A program made the translations under genes and the position numbers. This document shows, piece by piece, positions 8,266-17,623 of a stretch of DNA of 64,000 bases; the first letter of the stretch is position 1, and each line of letters begins with the position of its first letter. The notes beneath the pieces were generated by a model that was not told where the DNA came from, searched no databases, and saw only the letters and a program-made list of their open reading frames with translations. Source of the stretch: Clostridium ljungdahlii (GTDB lineage Bacteria; Bacillota; Clostridia; Clostridiales; Clostridiaceae); NCBI RefSeq assembly GCF_001636845.1, contig NZ_LITT01000008.1:1-64000 (forward strand). Reading direction: 5' to 3'.

Positions 8266-9501
8266 ATGTCAATATTTAGATCATATAAAGAATTGAACAC
8301 AGAACAGACTATAGATAAAAAGGCTTTAATATTTGGTATTATATCTATGTTCCTTTGTGGATTAGGCTTCACTATCGCAGCACCTGTGATTCCATTCTTA
8401 GTTAAACCTTATATAAGCAATTCTGAAAATCAAGCTATAGCGGTTACGCTGCTTACCTCTGTTTATGCAGTTTGTGTGTTTTTTGCAGCTCCAGTACTTG
8501 GAGCTTTCAGTGACAAATATGGTCGTCGTCCAGTGCTCTTAATATGCCTTTTGGGTTCAGCGGTGGGGTATTTAGTTTTTGGTATAGGAGGAGCATTATG
8601 GATACTATTTGTTGGACGTATAATAGATGGCGTAACAGGTGGTGACATAAGCACTATTTTAGCATACTTTGCAGATATCATTCCTCCAGATCAGAGAACC
8701 AAATACTTTGGATGGGCAAGTGCAGTTGTAGGTGTAGGTACTGTTATTGGACCAACTTTAGGTGGATTACTTGCTAAGTTTGGTTATTCTGTTCCAATGT
8801 ATTTTGGAGCAATAATAACTATATTGAATGTTGTTTATGGATTCTTTTTTATGCCTGAGAGTCTTGATAAGAATAATAGACTGAAAGAGATTACCTTTGT
8901 AAGACTAAATCCATTTACACAGCTTGTAAACATACTTTCAATGAAAAACTTAAAAAGACTGCTTGTATCAGCATTCTTACTTTGGATACCTAACGGGTCT
9001 TTACAAGCAGTTTTTTCACAATTTATAATGGATACCTTCAATTGGGAACCCGCGATAATTGGACTTATGTTTTCAATTATGGGATTTCAAGACATCATTT
9101 CACAAAGCTTAATAATGCCAAAGCTTTTGATAAAACTCAGTGATAAACAGATAGCAGTTCTTGGAATGGCTTCGGAGATTATAGGTTACGGTTTTATTGC
9201 AGCATCAGCTTTGTCCTCATTTTATCCTATTTTTATTGCTGGAATGTTTATATTTGGTTTTGGTGATTCCATATTTGGTCCTTCGTTCAATGGGATGCTT
9301 TCAAAATCTGTTGCTTCTAGTGAACAAGGGAGGATTCAAGGGGGCAGCCAATCTATTCAAGCTTTAGCAAGAATGATTGGACCTATCATTGGCGGTCAAA
9401 TATATGTAGCACTTGGACATGCTTCGCCTGCTTTTATGGGTATGCTCCTTACAGCAGCAGCAATACCAGTTTTATATGAAGGTATTCATGTAAATAAGTA
9501 A
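8266..9501 (+). CDS. MFS drug exporter, TetA-like (DHA1 type)
   Basis: Proton-coupled drug exporter of 411 residues with about 12 membrane segments. The loop 2-3 motif A is clear in GAFSDKYGRRPVLLI, motif B-like sequence in LFVGRIIDGVTGGD, and a long intracellular middle loop near residue 200. The segment YFADIIPPDQRTKYFGWASAVVGVGTVIGP resembles Gram-negative TetA class tetracycline exporters, but the substrate cannot be deduced. GAAGGGAG precedes the ATG. Two MarR-type operators control its promoter, so drug-induced expression is likely. Confidence 0.92.
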   Translation: MSIFRSYKELNTEQTIDKKALIFGIISMFLCGLGFTIAAPVIPFLVKPYISNSENQAIAVTLLTSVYAVCVFFAAPVLGAFSDKYGRRPVLLICLLGSAVGYLVFGIGGALWILFVGRIIDGVTGGDISTILAYFADIIPPDQRTKYFGWASAVVGVGTVIGPTLGGLLAKFGYSVPMYFGAIITILNVVYGFFFMPESLDKNNRLKEITFVRLNPFTQLVNILSMKNLKRLLVSAFLLWIPNGSLQAVFSQFIMDTFNWEPAIIGLMFSIMGFQDIISQSLIMPKLLIKLSDKQIAVLGMASEIIGYGFIAASALSSFYPIFIAGMFIFGFGDSIFGPSFNGMLSKSVASSEQGRIQGGSQSIQALARMIGPIIGGQIYVALGHASPAFMGMLLTAAAIPVLYEGIHVNK

Positions 9502-9633
9502 ATATAAAGTTTTTAGTGTATAATTATGATTTTAGATATTCCAGAAATTTAATGCTTTATACCTTCTATGTAAATTTTAGAGTTTATGCTATGCTTTAAG
9601 TAAATGAATATTTGAAAGAGGAGAGTTTTTTAC

Positions 9634-9801
9634 ATGAATGAAAGTGTAGATAATGTTTTATGGGTGAACCTTTTAAAAAGTAATGGTATTTTTCTTGATG
9701 AGGAAAATATTGCTTTATTAAAGGATATCTCTAATCCTAAGGTATTAAAAAAGGATATGTTCTTTTTACAGGAAGGTGGAATACGTTGTCTCATAATATG
9801 A
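9634..9801 (+). pseudogene. truncated Crp/Fnr-like regulator fragment
   Basis: A 55-codon open frame with a good GAGGAGAG ribosome-binding site reads like the start of a Crp/Fnr cyclic-nucleotide-binding domain (LLKDISNPKVLKKDMFFLQEGG) and then ends at TGA. The remaining beta-roll and the DNA-binding domain are absent. It is best explained as the stump of a deleted regulator gene. The other bases of 9502-9888 hold no gene; a TATAAT at 9847-9852 may serve the Bce operon. Confidence 0.55.
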
Positions 9802-9888
9802 TATTTAAATCAGATGAAATAATATGAAAAGAATAGAGATTTATTGTATAATAAAAAAGGAAATTTACCAAAATAACGGGAGTAGGAT

Positions 9889-10560
9889 ATGTATAAAATT
9901 TTAATTGTTGAGGACGATATGGCAATTGCAAAGTCAATGAAAAATTGTCTTGATGGATGGAATTATGAAACTGAATTTATAACTGATTTCAAAGACATTA
10001 CTGCAGAATTCATTAAATTTGAGCCGCATCTTGTACTTTTAGATATATCCCTGCCATTCTTTAATGGATATCATTGGTGCAGCGAAATTCGCAGGATATC
10101 AAAGGTTCCTATTATTTTTATCTCTTCCATGTCCGATAATATGAATATCATTATGGCCGTAAATATGGGTGGTGATGATTTTATTTCTAAACCTTTTGAT
10201 TTAAATATTCTTGTGGCAAAGGTGCAGGCATTATTAAGAAGGACATATTCCTTTGGCGGAAAGATGGATATAATTGAGCATAATGGTGTAGTGCTAAATT
10301 TAAGCAGTGCTGCTATCGAATATGAAAATAAAAAAATTGAACTTACAAAAAATGAATTTAAGATACTTCAAATTTTGCTTGAGAATGTTGAAAAAGTAGT
10401 TCCAAGAGATGCTATTATGACAAGGCTTTGGGAAAGTGACAGCTATATAGATGATAATACTTTAACTGTTAATGTCACCCGTCTTAGAAAAAAACTTTCA
10501 GATGCTGGCATTTGTGATTTTATTAAAACAAAAAAAGGCATTGGGTATATGGTGGAATAA
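9889..10560 (+). CDS. OmpR-family response regulator, BceR type
   Basis: Response regulator of 223 residues: receiver domain (residues 1-115; acidic pair VEDD, phospho-acceptor in VLLDISLP, Lys in FISKPFD) and C-terminal winged helix ending in VNVTRLRKKLSDAG...IGYMVE. It directly precedes a BceS-type kinase with one base between stop and start. Such pairs sense bacitracin-like peptides through a BceAB transporter and activate the transporter operon; a BceAB pair lies 3 kb downstream, with MATE and cupin genes between. Confidence 0.92.
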   Translation: MYKILIVEDDMAIAKSMKNCLDGWNYETEFITDFKDITAEFIKFEPHLVLLDISLPFFNGYHWCSEIRRISKVPIIFISSMSDNMNIIMAVNMGGDDFISKPFDLNILVAKVQALLRRTYSFGGKMDIIEHNGVVLNLSSAAIEYENKKIELTKNEFKILQILLENVEKVVPRDAIMTRLWESDSYIDDNTLTVNVTRLRKKLSDAGICDFIKTKKGIGYMVE

Positions 10561-10561
10561 T

Positions 10562-11575
10562 ATGAAAGAAAAATCTTTTTTACAGCTTTTATTATGTTAT
10601 GTTAAAGGTCATAAAAAAGCAATAATAATGTACGGCATTTTTGTTGGAATCTTTGCTGTAGTATTTTCATTATATTCACTGCAGCTTGAGCCAGTTTTGT
10701 ATGCCTTCTTTTTATCATCAATTGCAGCTCTTCTTTTTATTATTTACGATTTTATTAAGTGCTATAAAAAGCATAACGAGCTGTGTATTATTGAAAAAAA
10801 GATAAATATAGGGTTAGATAAACTGCCAGCAGCTAATAATTTAATTGAAGCTGACTATCAGAATATTTTGCACACACTTTATAAGAAAAGTACGGAACTA
10901 ATTTCAAAAACAGATATCAAACAGTCAGAAATGATAGATTATTATACCCTCTGGGCACATCAAATTAAAACACCAATTGCAGCAATGAGGTTAATACTGC
11001 AAAGCGAGTATACTGAACAAAACAAGGAACTGCTAGAGCAGACCTTTAAAATTGAGCAGTATGTTGAAATGGTGCTGGGGTACCTGAAGATTGATAGTGC
11101 CTCATCAGATCTGGTGCTTAAAGATTATAGTTTACTTCAGATTATAAAACAAGTTATAAGAAAGTACGCACATGTATTTGTTAGGAAAAATATAGCCCTT
11201 GATTTAAAAGAAATGGATTGTACTGTACTTACAGATGAAAAGTGGCTGGTATTTGTAATTGAACAAATACTATGGAATGCATTAAAGTATACAAGCAGCG
11301 GAAAAATATCAATATACATGGAGGATGTTTCTAGAAAGGTGCTTGTAATTGAAGATACGGGAGTAGGTATTGCAGAGGAAGATTTGCCAAGGGTATTTGA
11401 AAAAGGTTTTACTGGATATAATGGACGTGCCGATAAGAAGGCAACGGGAATAGGGCTTTATCTTTGTAAAAAGATATTAGATAAGCTTTCACATACAATA
11501 ACCATTACCTCTAAGGTTGGTGTTGGAACAACGGTAAAGATAAATCTTTCTTCTGTGAAAACTATAATTGAATAA
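10562..11575 (+). CDS. sensor histidine kinase, BceS type
   Basis: Intramembrane-sensing kinase of 337 residues. Two membrane segments near residues 20-62 have almost no outside loop, typical of BceS. The phospho-acceptor helix is YTLWAHQIKTPIAAMRL (His near residue 130). The ATPase domain has the N box WNALKYTSSG, EDTGVGI and GIGLYLCKK. The start ATG 10562 follows the regulator stop by one base; an in-frame upstream extension overlaps the regulator and is not used. Bce kinases detect drug indirectly through their partner transporter, probably the BceAB pair at 13.5-16.2 kb. Confidence 0.92.
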   Translation: MKEKSFLQLLLCYVKGHKKAIIMYGIFVGIFAVVFSLYSLQLEPVLYAFFLSSIAALLFIIYDFIKCYKKHNELCIIEKKINIGLDKLPAANNLIEADYQNILHTLYKKSTELISKTDIKQSEMIDYYTLWAHQIKTPIAAMRLILQSEYTEQNKELLEQTFKIEQYVEMVLGYLKIDSASSDLVLKDYSLLQIIKQVIRKYAHVFVRKNIALDLKEMDCTVLTDEKWLVFVIEQILWNALKYTSSGKISIYMEDVSRKVLVIEDTGVGIAEEDLPRVFEKGFTGYNGRADKKATGIGLYLCKKILDKLSHTITITSKVGVGTTVKINLSSVKTIIE

Positions 11576-11608
11576 TTCGTGCAAAAAGATTAAGAAGGTG
11601 AATTAGAA

Positions 11609-12988
11609 ATGGACAATATAAATGAACTTAGATATGGGAAAATTAATAATTTGTTGTGGAAGTTCTCCTGGCCAGCAGTAATCGCCATGCTCATAAATTC
11701 TCTGTATAATATTATTGATCGAATATTTGTAGGACGAGGGGTTGGCTCAATTGCAATTGCAGCCGCAACTGTAGCTTTCCCACTTATGCTTATTCTTATG
11801 GCAGTATCTGTGTTAATTGGTGTTGGTGCTACATCACTGATATCTATTCGTTTGGGAGAAAGGAAACCAGAGGAAGCTGAAAAGATTATGGGGAATGCTA
11901 TATTTTTGTTGATCTTACTGCCAATGTGTATCAGTATTATTTATTTTCTTTTTAGTAATTCCATTTTGACTTTTTTTGGAGCTAGTACCGAGGTTCTGCC
12001 TTATGCCAAAGAATTTACACATATTGTAATGCTAGCATCATGGGTGGGGTCTCTTAGTATGGGAATGGTTAATTTTATCAGAGCTGAGGGTAATCCTAGA
12101 ATGTCTATGTACACTCAAGTAATTGGAACGGCAATTAATATAGTCCTTAATTATATTTTTGTTATGAAGCTAGGTATTGGAATTAAAGGATCTGCACTGG
12201 CAACAGTTTGCGGCCAAACATTTTCAGCTATTTGGGTCTTAAGTTATTTTCTATCGAAATCTAGTTTCCTCAAAATACGAATAAAAAATCTCAAATTGCA
12301 GAAAAACTTGGTCGTTAGTATTATGTGCATTGGTTTTGCACCTTTTTCAATGCAATTGGCTAACAGTCTTCAAAATGTTATTTTGAATAAATCATTAATG
12401 ACTTATGGCGGAGATATAGCACTGTCAGCTATGGGAATTGTTGGTAGTATAGCTACTTTAATGTTTATGCCCATACTTGGTGTTAGTCAGGGGGCTCAAC
12501 CCATTATCGGTTTTAATTATGGTGCCCAACAATTTGATAGAGTAAAAGAAACCTTGAAGAAGGCTATAATTGTAGGTATACTAATTGCCATATTCAGTAC
12601 TGCAGTGGTACACTTATGGCCAACTCAAATTGCTGGTATGTTTTCTAACAATAATGTAAAATTGAATAAACTAACTGCCCATGCAATGTCAGTCTTTTTC
12701 TTTATGTTTCCTGTAGCAGGTTTTCAAATTGTTGCTTCTCAATATTTTCAAGCAGTTGGAAAGCCAATTCAATCTACGATTCTTGGCCTATCAAGACAAC
12801 TGCTGGTATTGATTCCTCTATTACTAATATTGCCGCATTTTTGGGGTACTGAAGGTGTATGGAGGACGCCGCCTATCGCAGATGTTTTATCTGCCCTTAT
12901 AACTGGAATTTTTATATTCTTAGAAATGAAACATATAAATGAAAATTGTACGCCTCAAAATACTGATTTTAAAAAAGCCAATTCTTAA
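11609..12988 (+). CDS. MATE family efflux transporter
   Basis: Multidrug/toxin exporter of 459 residues with about 12 membrane segments and the typical two-half fold. Recognisable segments are PAVIAMLINSLYNIIDRIFVGRGVG at the start of the first half, GEGNP-like RAEGNPRMSMYTQVIGTAINIVLNYIF, and GVSQGAQPIIGFNYGA in the second half. These match the NorM/DinF-type MATE group that uses Na+ or H+ gradients. AAGAAGGTG precedes the ATG. It lies 33 bases after the Bce kinase gene and may be cotranscribed with it. The substrate is unknown. Confidence 0.93.
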   Translation: MDNINELRYGKINNLLWKFSWPAVIAMLINSLYNIIDRIFVGRGVGSIAIAAATVAFPLMLILMAVSVLIGVGATSLISIRLGERKPEEAEKIMGNAIFLLILLPMCISIIYFLFSNSILTFFGASTEVLPYAKEFTHIVMLASWVGSLSMGMVNFIRAEGNPRMSMYTQVIGTAINIVLNYIFVMKLGIGIKGSALATVCGQTFSAIWVLSYFLSKSSFLKIRIKNLKLQKNLVVSIMCIGFAPFSMQLANSLQNVILNKSLMTYGGDIALSAMGIVGSIATLMFMPILGVSQGAQPIIGFNYGAQQFDRVKETLKKAIIVGILIAIFSTAVVHLWPTQIAGMFSNNNVKLNKLTAHAMSVFFFMFPVAGFQIVASQYFQAVGKPIQSTILGLSRQLLVLIPLLLILPHFWGTEGVWRTPPIADVLSALITGIFIFLEMKHINENCTPQNTDFKKANS

Positions 12989-13028
12989 GAAATATTTTAA
13001 TACTAAAAAATTTATGGAGGATGAAAAA

Positions 13029-13373
13029 ATGATTAATAATAAGAAGAGAGAAATTATTAGAAAAGATAATGTCAATGGAGGAAGTGGATATATTTTGAAA
13101 GAAAGTTTGTTAACTTCTGAATACTTAGGAGAACACTGTAAATTATTTTCAAAGATTACTTTGAAACCAGGCTGCGAAATTGGATATCATGAGCATCATG
13201 ATGAAACTGAAACATATTACTTTTTGTCAGGAAAGGGAATGTATCAGGATAATAAAGATGAAATCCCTGTTAAGGCAGGAGATGTTACTTTTTGTGAAGA
13301 TGGCAGTGGTCATGGAGTTAAAAACACAGGAACTGAAGATATAGAGTTTGTTGCACTAATTTTAAAAAAGTAA
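13029..13373 (+). CDS. small cupin protein
   Basis: Single-domain cupin of 114 residues. Motif 1 is GYHEHHDETETYYFLSGKG, giving the metal-ligand set H, H and E, and motif 2 includes the His of GHGVKNTG. The catalytic role, if any, is unknown; relatives include small sugar-binding or isomerase-like cupins. GGAGG at 13016-13020 selects ATG 13029. It is 40 bases after the MATE gene and before two terminators. Confidence 0.88.
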   Translation: MINNKKREIIRKDNVNGGSGYILKESLLTSEYLGEHCKLFSKITLKPGCEIGYHEHHDETETYYFLSGKGMYQDNKDEIPVKAGDVTFCEDGSGHGVKNTGTEDIEFVALILKK

Positions 13374-13379
13374 GTAAAG

Positions 13380-13412
13380 AAGTGAGACTTATATACAGCC
13401 TCACTTTTATTT
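13380..13412 (+). terminator. terminator after cupin
   Basis: Stem AAGTGAG / CTCACTT with a 13-base loop, followed by TTTATTTTAT, seven bases after the cupin stop. Confidence 0.65.
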
Positions 13413-13446
13413 TATGTGTTTTCTATCTTACGAAGATGTAAGGTTA

Positions 13447-13495
13447 AAAGAGAAAATGTAAGCCAAAGTTATGGCTCTGCATTTCTCTTTTTTTT
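13447..13495 (+). terminator. second hairpin terminator before bceA
   Basis: Left arm AAAGAGAAAATG and right arm CATTTCTCTTT with an inner AGCC/GGCT stem, ending in eight T. It lies 40 bases before bceA. It could be a backup terminator of the cupin unit or an attenuator in the bceA leader. Confidence 0.6.
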
Positions 13496-13535
13496 ATAAT
13501 TATAGTATAGTCAAAGTGAACAGAGGAGGAAAAAA

Positions 13536-14303
13536 ATGAAGTTATTAGAAGTAAATAATTTAAAGAAAATATATTCATCAAGATTTGGAGGAAACCAAGT
13601 TCAAGCCTTAAGTAATGTAAGCTTTTCAGTGGAAAAAGGAGAATATGTAGCAATTATGGGAGAGTCAGGTTCAGGAAAAACTACATTACTTAACATACTG
13701 GCATCTTTAGATAAGCCAACTAGCGGTGAGATTTTACTGCAGGGTAAGAATATTGTAGCAATTAAAGAAAGTGAAATTACTGCATTTCGTAGAGAAAATT
13801 TAGGTTTTGTATTTCAAGATTTTAACTTACTTGATACCTTTTCTTTAAAAGATAATATTTTTTTACCACTTGTTTTATCAAGAAAATCTTATGGAGAAAT
13901 GGAAAAAAGATTGAAGCCTATTGCAGAAAAGTTGGGAATAGAGGATATACTGGAAAAGTTCCCTTATGAGGTATCAGGAGGACAAAAGCAGAGGGCGGCT
14001 GTTGCCAGGGCTTTAATTACAGATCCACAGCTTATTTTAGCAGATGAGCCTACAGGAGCTCTTGATTCAAAATCAACAGATCAGCTTTTAAAATTATTTT
14101 CAGAGATTAATAATGAAGGGCAGACAATTGTTATGGTTACCCATAGTACCAAGGCAGCAAGTCATGCAGGAAGAGTACTTTTTATAAAAGATGGGGAAGT
14201 GTTTCATCAGCTTTATAGGGGTTCAATGTCAAAAGAAGAGATGTTTGAAAAAATATCAAATACACTTACGGTGATTACTACTGGAGGTGCGGCAAATGAA
14301 TAA
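13536..14303 (+). CDS. ABC transporter ATPase, BceA type
   Basis: ATPase of 255 residues of the Bce/MacB-LolD group. Walker A GESGSGKTTLL (about residues 42-52), Q-loop FVFQDFNLL, signature VSGGQKQRAA, Walker B LILADEPTGALD and H-loop VTHS are all present. GAGGAGG precedes the ATG. It overlaps the permease gene by 8 bases. With BceB it forms the peptide-antibiotic detoxification and sensing complex, in the inner membrane, likely paired with the BceRS genes at 9.9-11.6 kb. Confidence 0.94.
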   Translation: MKLLEVNNLKKIYSSRFGGNQVQALSNVSFSVEKGEYVAIMGESGSGKTTLLNILASLDKPTSGEILLQGKNIVAIKESEITAFRRENLGFVFQDFNLLDTFSLKDNIFLPLVLSRKSYGEMEKRLKPIAEKLGIEDILEKFPYEVSGGQKQRAAVARALITDPQLILADEPTGALDSKSTDQLLKLFSEINNEGQTIVMVTHSTKAASHAGRVLFIKDGEVFHQLYRGSMSKEEMFEKISNTLTVITTGGAANE

Positions 14304-16239
14304 ACTGTTTTATCCGAGACTTGCAGTAATAAACATAAAAAAGAATAGTAAGACGTATTTCCCATTTATACTCACTTGTATATGTACAATTATGATGTTT
14401 TATATAATGCATGCAATTTCAATAAATAAAGGACTGGATGGAGCCAGTGGTTCTCAGAGCTTAAAGTCAATTCTCTTTTTAGGAACAATAGTAATAGGAA
14501 TATTTTCAGCTATATTTCTTTTTTATACAAATAGTTTTCTTATTAAAAGACGTAAAAAAGAAATTGGGCTTTATAATGTGCTGGGACTTGAAAAAAAGCA
14601 TATTGCAAAAATACTATGTTTTGAGTGCATTTTTACTTCTGTTATCAGTTTAACAGCTGGACTTATTGGTGGAATTATTTTAAACAAGCTTATGTTTCTT
14701 CTGCTTATAAAGATGCTTAATTTTAAAGTATCCTTCGGATTTTCGGTTTCAATACCATCCATTATAAAAACCTTAATTGTTTTTTGCAGTATCTTTTTTG
14801 CAACATTATTATCAAATTTATTTCAGATTAAAATATTAAAGCCTATTGAACTTTTAAAAGGGTCTGAGCAGGGAGAAAAAGAGCCAAAAACAAAATGGAT
14901 TATGACTATTATAGGATTGGCAGCTCTTTGCGGAGGATATGGAATAGCTTTAAATGTCAAATCACCTCTTGCTGCGCTTAGCTTATTCTTTGGTGCAGTT
15001 ATTCTGGTTATGATAGGAACTTATGCACTCTTTACAGCAGGAAGCATTGCCGTGTTAAAGTTTCTCAGAAAGCAGAAGAACTTTTACTATAAGACAGGTC
15101 ATTTTATATCTGTTTCCGGCATGATGTACAGAATGAAACAAAATGCAGTGGGACTTGCAAATATTTGTATTTTGAGTACTGCTGTACTTGTCATGCTCTC
15201 AACTACGATTTCTTTATATGCAGGTATGGAAGATCTTCTAAAGCTTCGCTACCCGAGAGATATAGTTGTAACTGCTAGAGAAACTAATAAAAATCAAATA
15301 CAAAAGCTGGATGAAACTTTAAATTCCGAATTAAAAAGCGATAAAATGGATATGAAAGATAAGCTCTATTATCTTGATAATAGTTTGGAAGCTGTAAAAA
15401 AAGACGGCAAATTTTTATCTATCAAAAAAGATTCTGGCAAGGCAAATATTTCTATGATAGAGGTTATTCCTGTTTCAGATTACAATAGGTTAGAAGGAAA
15501 GAATATTAATCTTCAAGATAATGAAGTAATTCTTTTTTCAAAAGTAAAAAATTATACTAGTGATACAATTAATATTGATAATAAAAGTTTTAAAGTTAAA
15601 CAGAGATTGGATAAGCCAGTATCTAATTTAAATAATGCTATGACGGATATAGTAGATACCTATGTAATATTTGTAAATAATATAGATACTGTAGGAAAAA
15701 ATGGATTCAAGGAATACACAATTGGATTTAATATTAATGGTACGAATAAAGAAATACTATCAATATCTGATAAGTTAAATAAAAAATTTTCAGAGAATAA
15801 AATTAAAGCTAATGCCGAAAGTGCTGTATCAGGCAGGGAACAATTTCTTTCTCTATATGGCGGTTTGTTCTTCTTGGGTATATTTTTAGGTGCATTATTC
15901 TTGATGGCAACAGTGCTAATTATTTACTATAAGCAGATATCAGAAAGATATGAGGATAAGGAACGTTTTGAAATCATGCAGAAAGTGGGAATGGATAAAA
16001 GTGAAATAAAGAAAACCATAAGAAGTCAGGTATTAATGGTATTTTTTCTGCCTCTTGTTTTCACAGTAATCCATATTGCCTTTGCATTTCCCATGATTAC
16101 AAAGATGCTTGCTGTTTTAGGTTTGAAAAATGTAAATTTATTTATACTTTCAACCGCAGGAACAATAATTGTTTTTGCAGCAATTTATACAATTGTATTT
16201 TCTTTGACAGCTAGGGTATACTATAAAATTGTTGAATAA
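14296..16239 (+). CDS. ABC transporter permease, BceB type (FtsX-like)
   Basis: Membrane protein of 647 residues with ten expected membrane segments. One comes near residue 20; FtsX-like groups occupy about 50-190 and 200-310. A large extracellular domain (about residues 320-520) follows, then three final segments with the YKQISERYEDKERFEIMQKVGMDKSEIKKT motif of the last FtsX domain. The big outside domain between segments 7 and 8 marks BceB-type resistance transporters. GGAGG at 14283-14287 fixes ATG 14296, giving an 8-base overlap with bceA. Confidence 0.92.
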   Translation: MNKLFYPRLAVINIKKNSKTYFPFILTCICTIMMFYIMHAISINKGLDGASGSQSLKSILFLGTIVIGIFSAIFLFYTNSFLIKRRKKEIGLYNVLGLEKKHIAKILCFECIFTSVISLTAGLIGGIILNKLMFLLLIKMLNFKVSFGFSVSIPSIIKTLIVFCSIFFATLLSNLFQIKILKPIELLKGSEQGEKEPKTKWIMTIIGLAALCGGYGIALNVKSPLAALSLFFGAVILVMIGTYALFTAGSIAVLKFLRKQKNFYYKTGHFISVSGMMYRMKQNAVGLANICILSTAVLVMLSTTISLYAGMEDLLKLRYPRDIVVTARETNKNQIQKLDETLNSELKSDKMDMKDKLYYLDNSLEAVKKDGKFLSIKKDSGKANISMIEVIPVSDYNRLEGKNINLQDNEVILFSKVKNYTSDTINIDNKSFKVKQRLDKPVSNLNNAMTDIVDTYVIFVNNIDTVGKNGFKEYTIGFNINGTNKEILSISDKLNKKFSENKIKANAESAVSGREQFLSLYGGLFFLGIFLGALFLMATVLIIYYKQISERYEDKERFEIMQKVGMDKSEIKKTIRSQVLMVFFLPLVFTVIHIAFAFPMITKMLAVLGLKNVNLFILSTAGTIIVFAAIYTIVFSLTARVYYKIVE

Positions 16240-16249
16240 TATGAAGTGT

Positions 16250-16296
16250 AACCACCAATTGGCAATATATTGAGCCAGCTGGTGGTTTTTTATTTT
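16250..16296. terminator. bidirectional terminator
   Basis: Arms AACCACCAATTGGC (16250-16263) and GCCAGCTGGTGGTT (16274-16287) with a 10-base loop, followed by TTTTATTTT. It lies between the converging bceB and MFS genes and can serve both. Confidence 0.75.
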
Positions 16297-16299
16297 ACT

Positions 16300-17501
16300 T
16301 TAGAAATATGAAGAGCAAGTCCTTTTATTATATATAGCATAAGCAAAAATTCCACACAGTAATGCCAAAGCACTAAAATTAAACAACCATTCATAGCCCA
16401 ATGAGGAAGCAATAGTTCCTCCTAGCAAAGGACCTAGGCCCTGACCCAGGTTAGCACCAATAAAAAAAGTACTTGAAGCTAGTCCCTTTTTTTGACTTCC
16501 CAATTTGTGAAAGCACTCTGCTTGTAGAGCAGGCTGTGCAGTTCCCTGTCCAAATGCTTTAAAAATAGCTGCCAGGAGTATCATCCAAAGTGCATTTGCA
16601 TGAGCTATTAGCAGTGCTTCTGTGATGCTGAACAATAATGCTGGATACATAACAGTTGAAAGTCCCTTTTTATCATACAGTTTTCCAGACATTGGTCTTG
16701 TGAAAATAAGAAACAGTGCATTTACTGTGAAATACATTCCAATTCCATTTATCTTACGCTTTTCACCAAGTAAAACTAAAAATGAAGTGGCAAGTCCATT
16801 TCCCATAAAAAATAAGCCGCCAATTAAAGATAATGGCAATATTTCAAATGCAATAATATCTTTTAAATGAATGCCATGTTTTTTGTTTACTGTATTTTTT
16901 ATAGGTATCTGATTTTTGTTTGGTAAAAAATTCATACACAATGCAGCTATTATAATCAATACTGCTGATACTATAAAGGTCTTGGACATTCCAAATCGAT
17001 TAGAAGCTTCTATTCCTATTTCAGGACCAAAGGCAGTTGCAATAATTTGACTGATTCCAAGATAACCTATACCTTCTCCCATTTTATTTTTTGGTATGAA
17101 ATCCGTTGCCCAGGCAATACTTGTTGCACTAGTGATACTGAAACTAGCGCCATGTATTATTCGAAAAAAATTATAAATGTAATATTAGGTGACAAGCCAT
17201 AACCTAATGTTGCAATTCCGTTTATAAAAGTACCAATTATCATTACATATTTTTTGCTAGTTCTATCTGTGAGTACTCCACCAAATGGCCCAATAAGCAA
17301 TGCTGTAAATGAAAATAAACCTACAATTATGCCTGCAGTGCTTAGAGAGGCGCCTAAATTTGAAGTATACTTTGCTAAAAGTGGAAAAACAAGATAAAAT
17401 GCCATGAAGGTAAGAGTATTAATCGCTAATAGGGCAATAAAATTGAAATTCCACAGTTTCATATCTTTTTTTGTTTCTAAATTTGATTTTACTTCTGTCA
17501 T
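16300..17501 (-). pseudogene. MFS transporter split by a one-base frameshift
   Basis: Full-length MFS exporter sequence in two frames. Codons from ATG 17501 read to a stop at 17157 after FIIFFE. The protein continues in the next frame as RIIHGASFSITSATSIAWATDF down to 16300. The break is in a run of seven A (T on the coding strand) at 17164-17170. One added base would give about 400 residues aligned end to end with the neighbouring MFS protein, whose matching segment is LFFFRIVQGISFSVSVTVIN. Motif A is GVLTDRTSKKYVM. It may be a true pseudogene, a slippage-controlled gene or a read error. Confidence 0.8.
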
Positions 17502-17523
17502 ATATAAATTCTTTCACCTCTAA

Positions 17524-17576
17524 TATAATATAAATGTTAGAAATCTAACAATTTGATTTCTAACATTTATATTATA
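17524..17576. repeat. perfect 22-base inverted repeat between MFS genes
   Basis: Bases 17524-17545 are the exact reverse complement of 17555-17576, with a 9-base spacer. Each arm contains GATTTCTAACATTTATA. On the minus strand it lies just before the ribosome-binding site of the frameshifted MFS gene and contains TATAAT-like boxes. There is no T run after it. It could be a large operator, a 5' leader hairpin or a processing site. Confidence 0.7.
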
Positions 17577-17623
17577 CCTTACTAAAACTCATGTCAACTA
17601 AGGACATAAATAAGGATAAGTTT

